Of a DNA stretch of 64,000 nucleotides, positions 44,082 through 53,725 are shown in pieces. The stretch spans positions 1-64,000 of the forward strand of contig ONII01000012.1 in NCBI GenBank assembly GCA_900317845.1, written 5' to 3'. The DNA is from an uncultured Bacteroidales bacterium. Its GTDB lineage: Bacteria > Bacteroidota > Bacteroidia > Bacteroidales > UBA932. Each line of letters starts with the position of its first letter. Positions within the stretch are counted from its first letter, which is position 1. The translations under genes and the position numbers were made by a program. Below the pieces are notes generated by a model, which was not told the origin of the DNA, ran no database searches, and saw nothing but the letters and a program-made list of their open reading frames with translations.

Positions 44082-45171
44082 TATTTGGGTGCTTTGATAT
44101 ACAGGACAATGGCGATGATGGTATACAGGTAGTTGGGCAGCCAGATGGCGATTCCCGCCGGGAGCGTATCCGTAATCACGAACATTTCGCTGAACTGCAT
44201 GAACAGAATGTAGGAGAAACCCAGTGCCGTTCCGGCGGCCAGGTTCCAGCCCATGCCGCCACGCTTTTTCTTGGTACACAGCGCCACGCCGATGATGGTG
44301 AGGATGAGGGCGCTGAAAGGCAGCGAATAGCGGTTGTTCTTCTCAATGAGCGACATGTTCACAGTGGCGTCTCCGCGCATTTTCTGCGTGGCAATAAGCG
44401 CATCCAACTCCTTCTTGTTCAATTCCTGGATGGTGTAGCGGTTGCGGAAGAAATCGTCCTTGGTAAGGCTGATGACTGTGTCCAACTGACGCCCGGAACG
44501 GATGTGGTCCCCCATGCCTTCGTCGTAGTCCCGGATGAACCAGTTGCGGAGTTTCCACACGCCCGTAACGGTATCATACTGAGCACTTTCCGCCGTCAGT
44601 TTGGATGTGAGACGGCCGGTGGAAAGGTCTTCCAGCGTGAAATTGTACGCCGTATTGTTGTAGGCGCTGAAACTCTCGATATACACAAAATGGTCGTCCT
44701 CCAGCTTGTAGTGCATGTCGTGCCCCATCTTCACTTTTCTCCAGGGATTGTACTTCTGTTCAAACTGCACGCGCGTGGCGTTGGCATGGGGTAATATCCA
44801 CAGACTCAGCGTAAGGGACAGCATGGCAATGATGGTGGCCGATACCAGATAAGGCACCATGAGCCTGTGATAACTGATTCCGCTGGAGAGCATGGCCACC
44901 ACTTCCGAGTCCTGGGTCATCTTGGACGTAAAGAAAATCACCGTCAGGAACACGAACATGGGCGAATACTGGTTCACAAAATACGGGACAAAGTTGACGT
45001 AGTAGTCAAAGACGATCTCCCGGATCGGGGCTTCCTTGCGCACAAAGTCCTCGATTTTCTCGCTGATATCGAAGATGACGATAATCAGGGACAGGAAAGC
45101 AATGGAGACGAAGAACGTCACCAGGAACTTCCGGATAATGTACCAGTCCAGTTTTTGGAGCCCTTGGATTC

Positions 45172-45175
<4 letters not shown>
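44081..45175 (-). CDS. LptF/LptG-family lipopolysaccharide export permease
   Basis: The product is 364 aa from the ATG at 45175. N-terminal [20 protein letters not shown] and helices near 20, 60, 100 and four more toward the C-terminus flank a periplasmic beta-jellyroll region (about 130-280), as in LptF/LptG (YjgP/YjgQ). It moves LPS from the inner membrane in the LptB2FG ABC complex. Whether it is LptF or LptG is not decided here. It overlaps tgt by 4 bp (ATGA). Confidence 0.88.
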
Positions 45176-46314
<1,139 letters not shown>

Positions 46315-46332
46315 CAATTCTTTTTTATACTG

Positions 46333-46340
46333 CAAAAATA
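46333..46340 (-). promoter_or_regulatory. -7 box for the tgt operon
   Basis: Reverse-strand TATTTTTG, 18 nt upstream of the tgt ATG. Confidence 0.65.
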
Positions 46341-46353
46341 CGGAAAATATTTG

Positions 46354-46361
46354 TATTTTTG
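46354..46361 (+). promoter_or_regulatory. -7 box for nucleoside permease gene
   Basis: TATTTTTG, 41 nt upstream of the ATG at 46403 and divergent from the tgt box 13 bp away. Confidence 0.65.
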
Positions 46362-46402
46362 TATGACTGAAAACCATCGGACAAATAATAACACATTCTA
46401 AT

Positions 46403-47689
46403 ATGCAAATGAAGATTAAACCCGTTACCATCAAGCTCGTCGCGATGCTGTTCCTGGAGTTTGCCGTCTGGGGCGCCTATCTCACTTCCCTGGGCCGCTA
46501 CCTGGGGAACATCGGCCTGGGCTCGCAAATCAAATGGTTCTTTGCCATGCAGGGCATCGTGTCCATCTTCATGCCCACCCTCATGGGCATTGTGGCAGAC
46601 AAAAAGATGGAAGCCCAGAAGGTTCTGTCCATGTGTCACGGCTTTGCCGGCCTGTTCATGGCCGGAGCCGGCGTTTACTGTATGATTTCCGGGGGCCAGG
46701 TGCAGTTCGCTCCCCTGTTCATCCTGTACAGCCTCAGCGTCGCCTTCTTCATGCCCACCATCGCCCTGGTCAATTCCGTTTCCTACAACGCCATGGCCAA
46801 GGAAGGGATGGACCCCGTGAAGGAATTCCCGCCCATCCGTGTATTCGGTACGGTAGGCTTCATCTGCAGCATGCTGCTGACCAACTTCCTGCACATTGGC
46901 GGTGTGGCCATGCAGGACAGCTACACGCAGCTCATCTCCTCGGGCGTCCTGTCCCTGATTCTGTGCGGATACGCGCTCACCATGCCCGCCTGCCCTATCG
47001 ACAAGAGCAAAAAGAACGAGACCCTGGCCGATGCCTTCGGCCTCAAGGCCTTCAGCCTGTTCAAGGACACCCAGTTTGCCATTTTCTTCATCTTCTCGAT
47101 GCTGCTGGGCGCTTCACTGCAAATCACCAACGGCTATGCCAACACCTTCCTGGGCTCCTTCGCCGCAGACCCGGCACTGGCCAATACGTTTGCCGTCAAA
47201 AACTCCAATGCCCTTATCGCCATTTCGCAGGCATCGGAAACCCTTTGCATTCTGCTCATCCCCTTTGCCATGAAGAAATTCGGCATCAAGAACGTGATGC
47301 TCATCGCCATGTTCGCCTGGGTGTTCCGTTTCGCTTTCTTCGGGCTGGGTAATCCCGCCATGCCCGGCGTGCTGCTGTTCGTCCTGAGCTGCATCGTGTA
47401 TGGCTTTGCCTTCGACTTCTTCAACATCTCCGGTTCCCTGTATGTGGAGCAAAACGCCGCGGTAGACATCCGTTCCAGCGCACAGGGCCTGTTCATGATG
47501 ATGACCAACGGTTTTGGTGCCACCATCGGCACGCTGGCCGCCGGTGCCGTCGTGGATGCCTGCGACGTTTTCAATACGCCGGCCAACTGGCCCAACGCCT
47601 GGTACATCTTCGCCGGCTATGCCTTTGTGGTGGGCGTCCTGTTCTGGATCCTGTTCAAGGACCCGCAAAAGGCCGCCAAGGCCAAATAA
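46403..47689 (+). CDS. MFS nucleoside:H+ symporter (NupG-like)
   Basis: The product is 428 aa with about twelve membrane helices. Features of the nucleoside-H+ symporter family are present: an N-terminal FLEFAVWGAYLTSLG, MGIVADKKM between helices 2 and 3, and YVEQNAAVDIRSSAQGLFMMMTNGFGATIG late in the protein. It would import nucleosides across the inner membrane, which fits a Bacteroidales cell that also secretes a nuclease. Substrate range is inferred. Confidence 0.9.
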   Translation: MQMKIKPVTIKLVAMLFLEFAVWGAYLTSLGRYLGNIGLGSQIKWFFAMQGIVSIFMPTLMGIVADKKMEAQKVLSMCHGFAGLFMAGAGVYCMISGGQVQFAPLFILYSLSVAFFMPTIALVNSVSYNAMAKEGMDPVKEFPPIRVFGTVGFICSMLLTNFLHIGGVAMQDSYTQLISSGVLSLILCGYALTMPACPIDKSKKNETLADAFGLKAFSLFKDTQFAIFFIFSMLLGASLQITNGYANTFLGSFAADPALANTFAVKNSNALIAISQASETLCILLIPFAMKKFGIKNVMLIAMFAWVFRFAFFGLGNPAMPGVLLFVLSCIVYGFAFDFFNISGSLYVEQNAAVDIRSSAQGLFMMMTNGFGATIGTLAAGAVVDACDVFNTPANWPNAWYIFAGYAFVVGVLFWILFKDPQKAAKAK

Positions 47690-47692
47690 TTG

Positions 47693-48106
47693 TCACTCAG
47701 ACGTTTCTCCTTCGTCCGCGCTGCTTTTTATGGTGGTGCGGACGATTTTTTTGATACGCGTGGGCGTTTGCTCGTAGTGAATGTCAAAACATGCGTACTG
47801 GTGGTGCACACCCGACTTCCGGTACGAGGTTACATACTCCAGATTGTACCCCAGCCCAATCAGCGTGTAGTGGTCCACCGAATGGATGCCCAGCCGCTCC
47901 AGCTTGTCCAGGATGCTGTGGTTGCGCTCCAGGATGCGCAGGACGCGCTGTTCCACCACTCCCCTGTGCTGTTTTTTCTTTCTGTTATGCCACCGGTTCT
48001 TGCAGTCTGTGCTGCAAAACTTTTTATCGGGCCGGCCGCCGGGGATTTCCCTTCCACAATTCAGGCAACGCACCGGATGTCCCATGTCTTCAATCTTGTA
48101 GGCCAT
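47693..48106 (-). CDS. Zinc-ribbon protein of unknown function
   Basis: The product is 137 aa from the ATG at 48106. A zinc ribbon CLNCGREIPGGRPDKKFCS (C-x2-C-x13-C, then C in TDC) opens the protein and is followed by a basic RWHNRKKK stretch. The rest (LERLGIHSVDHYTLIGLGYN, HHQYACFDIHYE) has no recognised motif and is typical of a small conserved Bacteroidales protein. Its stop is 3 bp from the converging permease stop. Confidence 0.7.
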   Translation of the reverse strand: MAYKIEDMGHPVRCLNCGREIPGGRPDKKFCSTDCKNRWHNRKKKQHRGVVEQRVLRILERNHSILDKLERLGIHSVDHYTLIGLGYNLEYVTSYRKSGVHHQYACFDIHYEQTPTRIKKIVRTTIKSSADEGETSE

Positions 48107-48202
48107 AGCGCAATCATTTGGGGCAAAAGTGCACAGCCGTTTCCACATTTCCAAGCATCGTAAGAAACATTTCCACAAAAATTCACGTTTCGCTGGAACA
48201 AC

Positions 48203-48249
48203 AAAAAACCGCGTTCGTAAGAAAGATTTTTACGATGCGCGGTTTTTCT
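48203..48249. terminator. Hairpin with possible alternative structure upstream of ssb
   Basis: ACCGCG(T)TCGTAA (about 48208-48220) pairs with TTACGA(T)GCGCGGT (about 48230-48243), flanked by A and T runs on both sides, so it could stop transcription in both directions. TTTTTACGAT can pair instead with ATCGTAAAAA near 48286-48295, and TTCACGTTT (about 48182) with AAACGTGAA (about 48295). The 320-bp gap holds no gene. Confidence 0.6.
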
Positions 48250-48341
48250 TATGAAACAGCGGTAGAAACCGCTAAAAATCGTAAAAAACGTGAAAATCTG
48301 CACCTCCCGGGAGCACTGGCGAAGCAAATCCGCCGGAGCCG

Positions 48342-48406
48342 CTTTTACTTTGCAGTCGGACCGGAGCGGACAAGCGCGCACCGCCAGGCCGGTCTGCAAG
48401 TAAAAC
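48342..48406. repeat. Imperfect inverted repeat in the ssb leader
   Basis: CTTTTACTTTGCAG-CGGACCGG (48342-48363) is nearly complementary to CCGGTC-TGCAAGTAAAAC (48389-48406), with a GC-rich 25-nt loop. It ends 20 bp before the ssb ATG. Confidence 0.6.
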
Positions 48407-48426
48407 ATGATAAACGCTATTGAGTC

Positions 48427-48804
48427 ATGGAATTTTTAAACAAGATACACCTCCGCGGCGTAGTGGGAAGGTCAGAAATTACCGACTTCTCCAACAACAG
48501 CCGCGTGTGCAATTTCTCAGTCGTTACGGAATACGGCGCCGTGGACAAGGAAGGCAATCCCTCCCCCGAAGTCACCTGGTTCAATGTATCGGCCTGGAGC
48601 GGAAAAGACGGGATGGAGAAAGAAGGCATGGCCGATTTTTACGGCATCCAGCGCGGTGTGTGGATTGAAGTGATGGGACGCCTGCGCATGCGCAAGTACA
48701 TCAGCCAGTCCGGCGAGGAGCGGACCGCCACCGAAGTCATTGCCCGGAAGGTGGCGCTCATCCCCAAAGGCGAGGATCCCATGCAGGTACAAAGAGACTG
48801 GTAG
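48427..48804 (+). CDS. Single-stranded DNA-binding protein (OB fold)
   Basis: The product is 125 aa. NKIHLRGVVGRSEITDF, VTWFNVSAWSG, WIEVMGRLRMRKYISQSGEERTATEVIA match the SSB OB-fold core. It is shorter than housekeeping SSB (about 150-180 aa) and lacks the acidic C-terminal DIPF-like tail, ending QVQRDW instead. It may be a paralogue used by a mobile element or for a specialised role. The pilus genes start 2 bp after it, so it may be cotranscribed with them. Confidence 0.82.
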   Translation: MEFLNKIHLRGVVGRSEITDFSNNSRVCNFSVVTEYGAVDKEGNPSPEVTWFNVSAWSGKDGMEKEGMADFYGIQRGVWIEVMGRLRMRKYISQSGEERTATEVIARKVALIPKGEDPMQVQRDW

Positions 48805-48806
48805 CG

Positions 48807-49370
48807 ATGAGAACCGTCGGGAAAACACTTTTGGCCGCCTTGCTTCTAGCGGGCACAGCCGTAGTGGCGGCCGCCCAGCGCTTCACCGTGGGAACGGATG
48901 GCATGGGATGGCTGGCCCTGGGGACCGTGAACGCAGACGCTTCCGTGGCAGTGAGCAGGACTGTCTCCTTGCACGCAGGCGCGGCGCTCAACCCCTGGAC
49001 CTACCGCAAGGACAACCCGGACAAGCAGCTGCAACTGCGGCAGCTCACGGTCTGGGGCGGTGCACGCTGGTGGCCCTGGCATGTATACTCCGGCTGGTGG
49101 GCGGGAATGGATGCCCGGTACATGGTGTACAATGCGGGCGGCATCATCAAACGGGAAACGGAAGAGGGAGACGCGTATGGAGCACGCATTTGGGGCGGTT
49201 ATTCCGTGATGTTGTCGGAGCATTGGAACCTGGATATGGGCGTGGGAGCCTGGGGTGGATGGAAAAAGTACACCGTCTATTCCTGCCCCAGCTGCGGCGT
49301 CACCCTGGAGCAAGGCGGCAAAGTGTTTGTGCTTCCCGACGCACGGGTGGCTATCCAATTGATTTTCTGA
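48807..49370 (+). CDS. DUF3575 outer-membrane protein of a type V pilus locus
   Basis: The product is 187 aa with a Sec signal (cleavage near AAAQ). VSRTVSLHAGAALNPWTYRK, WGGARWWPWHVYSGWWAGMD and the terminal VAIQLIF fit DUF3575, a small beta-barrel-like protein regularly found at the start of fimbrial (Mfa/FimA-type) loci in Bacteroidales. It is probably in the outer membrane. Its gene is followed by the lipoprotein gene after 1 bp. Confidence 0.8.
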   Translation: MRTVGKTLLAALLLAGTAVVAAAQRFTVGTDGMGWLALGTVNADASVAVSRTVSLHAGAALNPWTYRKDNPDKQLQLRQLTVWGGARWWPWHVYSGWWAGMDARYMVYNAGGIIKRETEEGDAYGARIWGGYSVMLSEHWNLDMGVGAWGGWKKYTVYSCPSCGVTLEQGGKVFVLPDARVAIQLIF

Positions 49371-49371
49371 G

Positions 49372-51384
49372 ATGAAGACACGTAGTACAATCCGTTGGAG
49401 CGCCTCCGTGGCGATGGTCTTGGCGTTCCTCCTTGCTTGTGGGCCCACAAGGAAGATCGGGCAAATCCGTCAGCAGGAGCTGGCGGCCACGCTCGCCTTG
49501 TCCCGGAACGAAATCGAGGAGGAACGCAAAGTCATCGCGGTTGCCCGCAGGGATACCCTCACGGTGCAGGACGAGGGTGGCAACACGGTGCTCATCATGA
49601 AGGCGGTCAAGGACCAGGCCTCCGGTGAAATGGTGGCCACGGATGTCCTGGATGCGGCCGTGATTACCGCCCGTTTCCGGAACGTGGCCGAGCGGAACGG
49701 CCGGATCGACCTCCGCTTCGAGATCATCGTCCCGGCCCTCATGCAGGATACCCGCTGGCAACTTCGTTTTTATCCGGACATGTTCATCCTGGAAGACTCC
49801 CTGCGCCTGGAGCCGGTGCTGATCACCGGCCGCGAGTACCGGCAGCAGCAGTTGCGCGGCTACCAGCAGTACGAGAAATTCCTGAGGAGCATCATCACGG
49901 ACAGCACCCGTTTTCTGGACTACCGCAACCTGGACATCTTCATCCGGCGCAACATCCCGGAACTGTATGCCCTCAAAGCCGATTCCAGTTTTGTCTCGGA
50001 CGAGGTCTTCCATTCCCTGTACGGCGTTACGGCGCAGGCCGCCATCGCGCATTACACCAATCAGTTCGGGAAAAGCCTGAATGAGCGGCGAAAGAGCCGT
50101 CAGGATGCCATGTATGCGAGGTACGTGAAGGTTCCTATCGTCACGGAAGGCATCCGGCTGGATACCGTCCTGCAGAACGCCAACGGGGACTTCGTGTACC
50201 ATTATACGCAGCGGATTGCCACGCGGCCCAAACTGCGGAAAGTGGACGTGGTGCTGTCGGGCGAAATTTTCGAGAGCGACCACCGGCTCTACACCATGGC
50301 CCGTTCCCAGCCGCTCACCTTCTACATCAGTTCCCTATCCTCGTTCACTGACGGGACCGAACGCTACCTGACACGCACCATCGAACGGCGTGCAGCGGCC
50401 AACACGGCCTGTTACGTGGACTTCCGGAGCGGGAAGTGGGAGGTGGAGCCCGCGCTGGGCAACAACCGGGAAGAACTGGCGCGGATTCGCGAAAATATTG
50501 TCCAGCTGCTGTCTAATCCCACTTTTGAGCTGGATTCCATCGTCATTGGTGCATCGGCTTCCCCGGAAGGGGCGCAGGCGGCCAACGATGCCCTGGCAAA
50601 ACAGCGGGCCGGTTCCGTAGCGGACTACTTTGACCGCTTCATCCGCTCCTACCGGGACTCGGTGCAACGGGCCCTGAACGAGGAGGCCAGAAACACCTTC
50701 ACCCTTACGGTGGGCGACGATGGCAAAGAGACGGTGGGACGCGTGAAAGCCCGGAAAGCGGACCTTCCGGCCATTCCGTTCAGATCACGCTCGGCCGGTG
50801 AAAACTGGGACCTGCTCTCGTTCCTGGTAGACAGTGACTCCACGCTTACAGCTTCGCAGAAGATGGAATACACCAAGTGTTTGCAAATCAAAGACTTGGA
50901 CCAGCGAGAAAAGGAGCTGTCCCAAAGCGGTTTCTACCCCAGGCTACGGGAAGTCCTGTACCCAAGGCTGCGTACCGTCCGCTTTGACTTTTTCCTCCAC
51001 CGGAGGGGGATGATCAAAGAGTCGGTCCAGACCACGGAGCTGGACACCACCTACATGAAAGGCGTGGCAGCCCTGAAGGACCGCGACTACAAGCTGGCAC
51101 TCACCTATCTGAAAGACTACAAAGACTTTAACACAGCCATCGCCTACGTGTCGCTGGACTACAACGCATCGGCCATGGCCATCCTGCAAGAGCTGGAACG
51201 CACGCCGGCGGTGAATTATATGCTCGCCCTTGTGTATGCCCGGAACCAGGACGACCAAAATGCGGTCCAGTGTTACCTGGACGCCTGTAAACAAGACCAC
51301 AGCTACGTGTTCCGTGGCAACCTGGACCCGGAGATCTATGTCCTGATACAACGGTATGGACTCCATAAAGAGGAAGACGACTGA
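49372..51384 (+). CDS. Pilus-locus lipoprotein with OmpA-like and TPR-like parts
   Basis: The product is 670 aa; SPII signal with lipobox LLAC (about residue 23). Residues about 60-260 are beta-rich and without a named family. Residues about 350-450 look OmpA-like (LDSIVIGASASPEG, ANDALAKQRAGSVADYF), a domain that binds peptidoglycan or scaffolds. The last 100 residues form TPR-like helices (ALKDRDYKLALTYLKDY, NYMLALVYARNQDDQNAVQCY). The gene order DUF3575, OmpA-like, fimbrillin is common in Bacteroidales pilus loci. A role in assembly or anchoring is inferred. Confidence 0.7.
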   Translation: MKTRSTIRWSASVAMVLAFLLACGPTRKIGQIRQQELAATLALSRNEIEEERKVIAVARRDTLTVQDEGGNTVLIMKAVKDQASGEMVATDVLDAAVITARFRNVAERNGRIDLRFEIIVPALMQDTRWQLRFYPDMFILEDSLRLEPVLITGREYRQQQLRGYQQYEKFLRSIITDSTRFLDYRNLDIFIRRNIPELYALKADSSFVSDEVFHSLYGVTAQAAIAHYTNQFGKSLNERRKSRQDAMYARYVKVPIVTEGIRLDTVLQNANGDFVYHYTQRIATRPKLRKVDVVLSGEIFESDHRLYTMARSQPLTFYISSLSSFTDGTERYLTRTIERRAAANTACYVDFRSGKWEVEPALGNNREELARIRENIVQLLSNPTFELDSIVIGASASPEGAQAANDALAKQRAGSVADYFDRFIRSYRDSVQRALNEEARNTFTLTVGDDGKETVGRVKARKADLPAIPFRSRSAGENWDLLSFLVDSDSTLTASQKMEYTKCLQIKDLDQREKELSQSGFYPRLREVLYPRLRTVRFDFFLHRRGMIKESVQTTELDTTYMKGVAALKDRDYKLALTYLKDYKDFNTAIAYVSLDYNASAMAILQELERTPAVNYMLALVYARNQDDQNAVQCYLDACKQDHSYVFRGNLDPEIYVLIQRYGLHKEEDD

Positions 51385-51437
51385 TACAGGTAAAATATTA
51401 TCAGATAAACCATTATTACCAATTTATCATACACATT

Positions 51438-52730
51438 ATGAAAAAAATCAACCTTTTCATTGCAGCGCTCGCTGCAACCGTAGGACTTGTTTCCTGCAAC
51501 AAGAACCAGCCTGTTGAGCCCATTAACGAGCTTGAGCAGAGCACCGGCATGCTGTTCGTGAACCTTACGCCCCAGAACAGCCTTGATACCAAGGCCACGA
51601 ACACCACGATGAGTGATGCGGAATCCCAGATTCGCTCCATCCAAGTGTTCGTTTTCCCAGCAGAGAACAATGCCGCCCTCGGTCTCGTAAAAGACAATCT
51701 CGAGACCTCCAAGTTCGTGTCCGGCGATGCCATCAGTTCCACCATCTCCAACGTTCCAACCGGCAACCCCATTGCCATTACAACCTTCCTTGGAAAAAAG
51801 AAAATCGTCGCCTTGGTGAATGCTCCCCGCCAGACGAATGTCACCACTCTGGACAACCTGCTCAGCCGCACGTCCGTCCTCAGTGAAAACTACGTCACCG
51901 CTACGAACGCCGCAGACGGCATCAACCGTTACGGAATGGTAATGGCCGGCGCATACGGCTACACCTACACCGCCACCGCCTCGGGGAACGGTATCAATAT
52001 CGTCCCCGGCGAACTGGATGTAACCAAGGTCTATGATAGCAAAGACGCTGCGACCACCGTAACGCCTGCCTCTATTCCGGTTTACCGTCTCGGCGCACGC
52101 ATTGAAATCGGTACCGTCACCGTCAAGTTCGCAGACACGGACCTCGCCGGCAAACAGCTCACCATTCAGGACATCAAACTGAAGAACGTCATGTCTGCTG
52201 TCACCTTCGGAGGAAGCAATACTACCCTGACCGGAACAGCCGCCAACTGGGTCATGCAGATGGCAACCACCGGCGCAAGCGCAGGGAGCTATCCCGCTGA
52301 CGTCAACGGTGCTTCTTATGCCGACAAGCTCCAGGATACCGGCCTCGCCATTGCCTGCACTGAAGGAGCTGCAACACCCGTCAACAAGAGTTACATCGTG
52401 TATCCGAACCCGATTGTCGAAGACGTCACGTCCAGCACCTGGGCTCCCCGCCGTACCCGCCTGGTCATCCACGCGACGCTTGACACTGAGAACACCTATT
52501 ATGTCTTCTCTATCGCCGATCCCATCAATATCGTTGGCGGACAGGATGGACAGAACGGAAACTTCACCTCCATCGTGGGCAATCGCCGCTACGTCATCAA
52601 CAACATCAACATCACGATGAAGGGTAAACCCAACGACAACGATGACACCGTACCTGTTACCGCCCGCATCAGCGCCATTGTTGAAGTGCAGGACTGGGCC
52701 GGTCAAACGCTGCTGAGCTACGAGATCTAG
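51438..52730 (+). CDS. Major fimbrillin, Mfa1/FimA-like type V pilin
   Basis: The product is 430 aa with an SPII signal (lipobox GLVSC, about residue 20). Residues about 40-430 match the FimA/Mfa1 two-domain pattern: GMLFVNLTP, RSIQVFVFPAE, PVYRLGARIEIG, and the C-terminal VEVQDWAGQTLLSYEI that would be the strand exchanged between subunits after proteolytic removal of the N-terminal strand. It is lipidated, exported and polymerised on the cell surface. It is followed by a hairpin (52745-52764) and a tRNA-like element, so it may be expressed above downstream genes. Confidence 0.8.
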   Translation: MKKINLFIAALAATVGLVSCNKNQPVEPINELEQSTGMLFVNLTPQNSLDTKATNTTMSDAESQIRSIQVFVFPAENNAALGLVKDNLETSKFVSGDAISSTISNVPTGNPIAITTFLGKKKIVALVNAPRQTNVTTLDNLLSRTSVLSENYVTATNAADGINRYGMVMAGAYGYTYTATASGNGINIVPGELDVTKVYDSKDAATTVTPASIPVYRLGARIEIGTVTVKFADTDLAGKQLTIQDIKLKNVMSAVTFGGSNTTLTGTAANWVMQMATTGASAGSYPADVNGASYADKLQDTGLAIACTEGAATPVNKSYIVYPNPIVEDVTSSTWAPRRTRLVIHATLDTENTYYVFSIADPINIVGGQDGQNGNFTSIVGNRRYVINNINITMKGKPNDNDDTVPVTARISAIVEVQDWAGQTLLSYEI

Positions 52731-52744
52731 CCTCTCTTTTTGGC

Positions 52745-52764
52745 CCCCGGTCATACAGCCGGGG
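52745..52764 (+). terminator. GC-rich hairpin after the fimbrillin gene
   Basis: CCCCGG / CCGGGG with an 8-nt loop, 15 bp after the stop. No T run follows, so this is more likely an mRNA 3'-end stabiliser or attenuator than a strong terminator. Confidence 0.55.
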
Positions 52765-52773
52765 ACCCTTCCC

Positions 52774-52824
52774 GGGGAACGAGTAAAGGACTTCTCACGG
52801 GTTCGATTCCCGCGTTCCCCGCCA
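52774..52824 (+). other. tRNA-like minihelix with encoded CCA
   Basis: GGGGAAC (52774-52780) pairs perfectly with GTTCCCC (52814-52820). CGGG/CCCG encloses the canonical T-loop TTCGATT (52802-52808), and G-CCA follows the acceptor (52821-52824). D and anticodon arms are replaced by a 16-nt link. It lies in the pilus operon 8 bp before the Mfa2-like start. Confidence 0.7.
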
Positions 52825-52831
52825 GTTAGAA

Positions 52832-53713
52832 ATGATTATAAACATGCAATACTACAGAAAAAAACACATTGAGAGCATCCTTTATCTGCTGGTCATTCTG
52901 GCTTCAGTAATGGGCCTTAGCTCGTGCAAGCAGCTCGTATTGGAGGACCGTTCCGACTGCCCGGCGTTCCTGTTTTTCGACATTACGAATGCTGCGGATT
53001 ACGACATATCCGAATACGCCCATATTGCGGCATATAAGTATCCTGATGGAGACCTGCTGGCGGGAGATACGACCACAGTACGGGCCGTACAGGACGACGA
53101 GTTTTATCTTCAGGTGAAACGCTCTGATTCGGTCCGTGGATACGGCGTTCTTCGTTTCATTGGCGCGCATAATCAAGGCTCGCAGTGGATAGTGGACCCC
53201 GGTGAGGAATTCCCGCCAATCTGGCGCTTTGATTACAAAACGACAGCCGCGTCCGAGTCGTACTATATTGACGTGGAAGCGGTCAAGGACCATTCGGTCA
53301 TTGATGTCCGTTTTCTGGATGCGGACATGTACGAGGGAAGCGGCGGCGAGTTCCCTTACTATATTGTCATCTGTTCCAACACCTGTGGTATTGACGGCAT
53401 GGACGGAAGCCCCATCAAAGGCCCTTTTCTCTTCCAGCCCGACGAGTACGGCTGCGGACGTTTCCGTTTCACGGTGCCTCGTCAGTTTGACCGTTCGTTG
53501 CACATGGAGGTCTGGGGCCGGGAAGGCTTTTCCGAGGAAGGGTTCATGGTGACGGATCTGAACCTGTGGAACCTCTTGCAGGGTACGGGCGGTTTTTCCT
53601 GGGAGGCGAAGAACCTTGCTGACGCTGAGATTGAAATCAGCCTTGCCGAGAACAAGTATATTGTCACCGTCGCGGAGTGGGCCGGAGAAACCCATTCGTC
53701 TTACGAAAATTAA
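52832..53713 (+). CDS. Mfa2/FimB-like pilus anchor or minor subunit
   Basis: The product is 293 aa with an SPII signal (lipobox LSSC, about residue 32). LEDRSDCPAFLFFDITN is the hallmark of the FimB/Mfa2 family, whose members regulate fibre length and anchor the pilus. The C-terminal VTVAEWAGETHSSYEN resembles the donor-strand end of the major fimbrillin. A second ATG at 52844 is an equally possible start. The gene follows the tRNA-like element and precedes the tip gene by 12 bp. Confidence 0.8.
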   Translation: MIINMQYYRKKHIESILYLLVILASVMGLSSCKQLVLEDRSDCPAFLFFDITNAADYDISEYAHIAAYKYPDGDLLAGDTTTVRAVQDDEFYLQVKRSDSVRGYGVLRFIGAHNQGSQWIVDPGEEFPPIWRFDYKTTAASESYYIDVEAVKDHSVIDVRFLDADMYEGSGGEFPYYIVICSNTCGIDGMDGSPIKGPFLFQPDEYGCGRFRFTVPRQFDRSLHMEVWGREGFSEEGFMVTDLNLWNLLQGTGGFSWEAKNLADAEIEISLAENKYIVTVAEWAGETHSSYEN

Positions 53714-53725
53714 ATATCAGCAGAT

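Noticed and set aside
52774-52824. Ordinary tRNA gene
   Set aside because: It has no D arm and no anticodon arm and is 20-25 nt too short; kept as a tRNA-like element instead.
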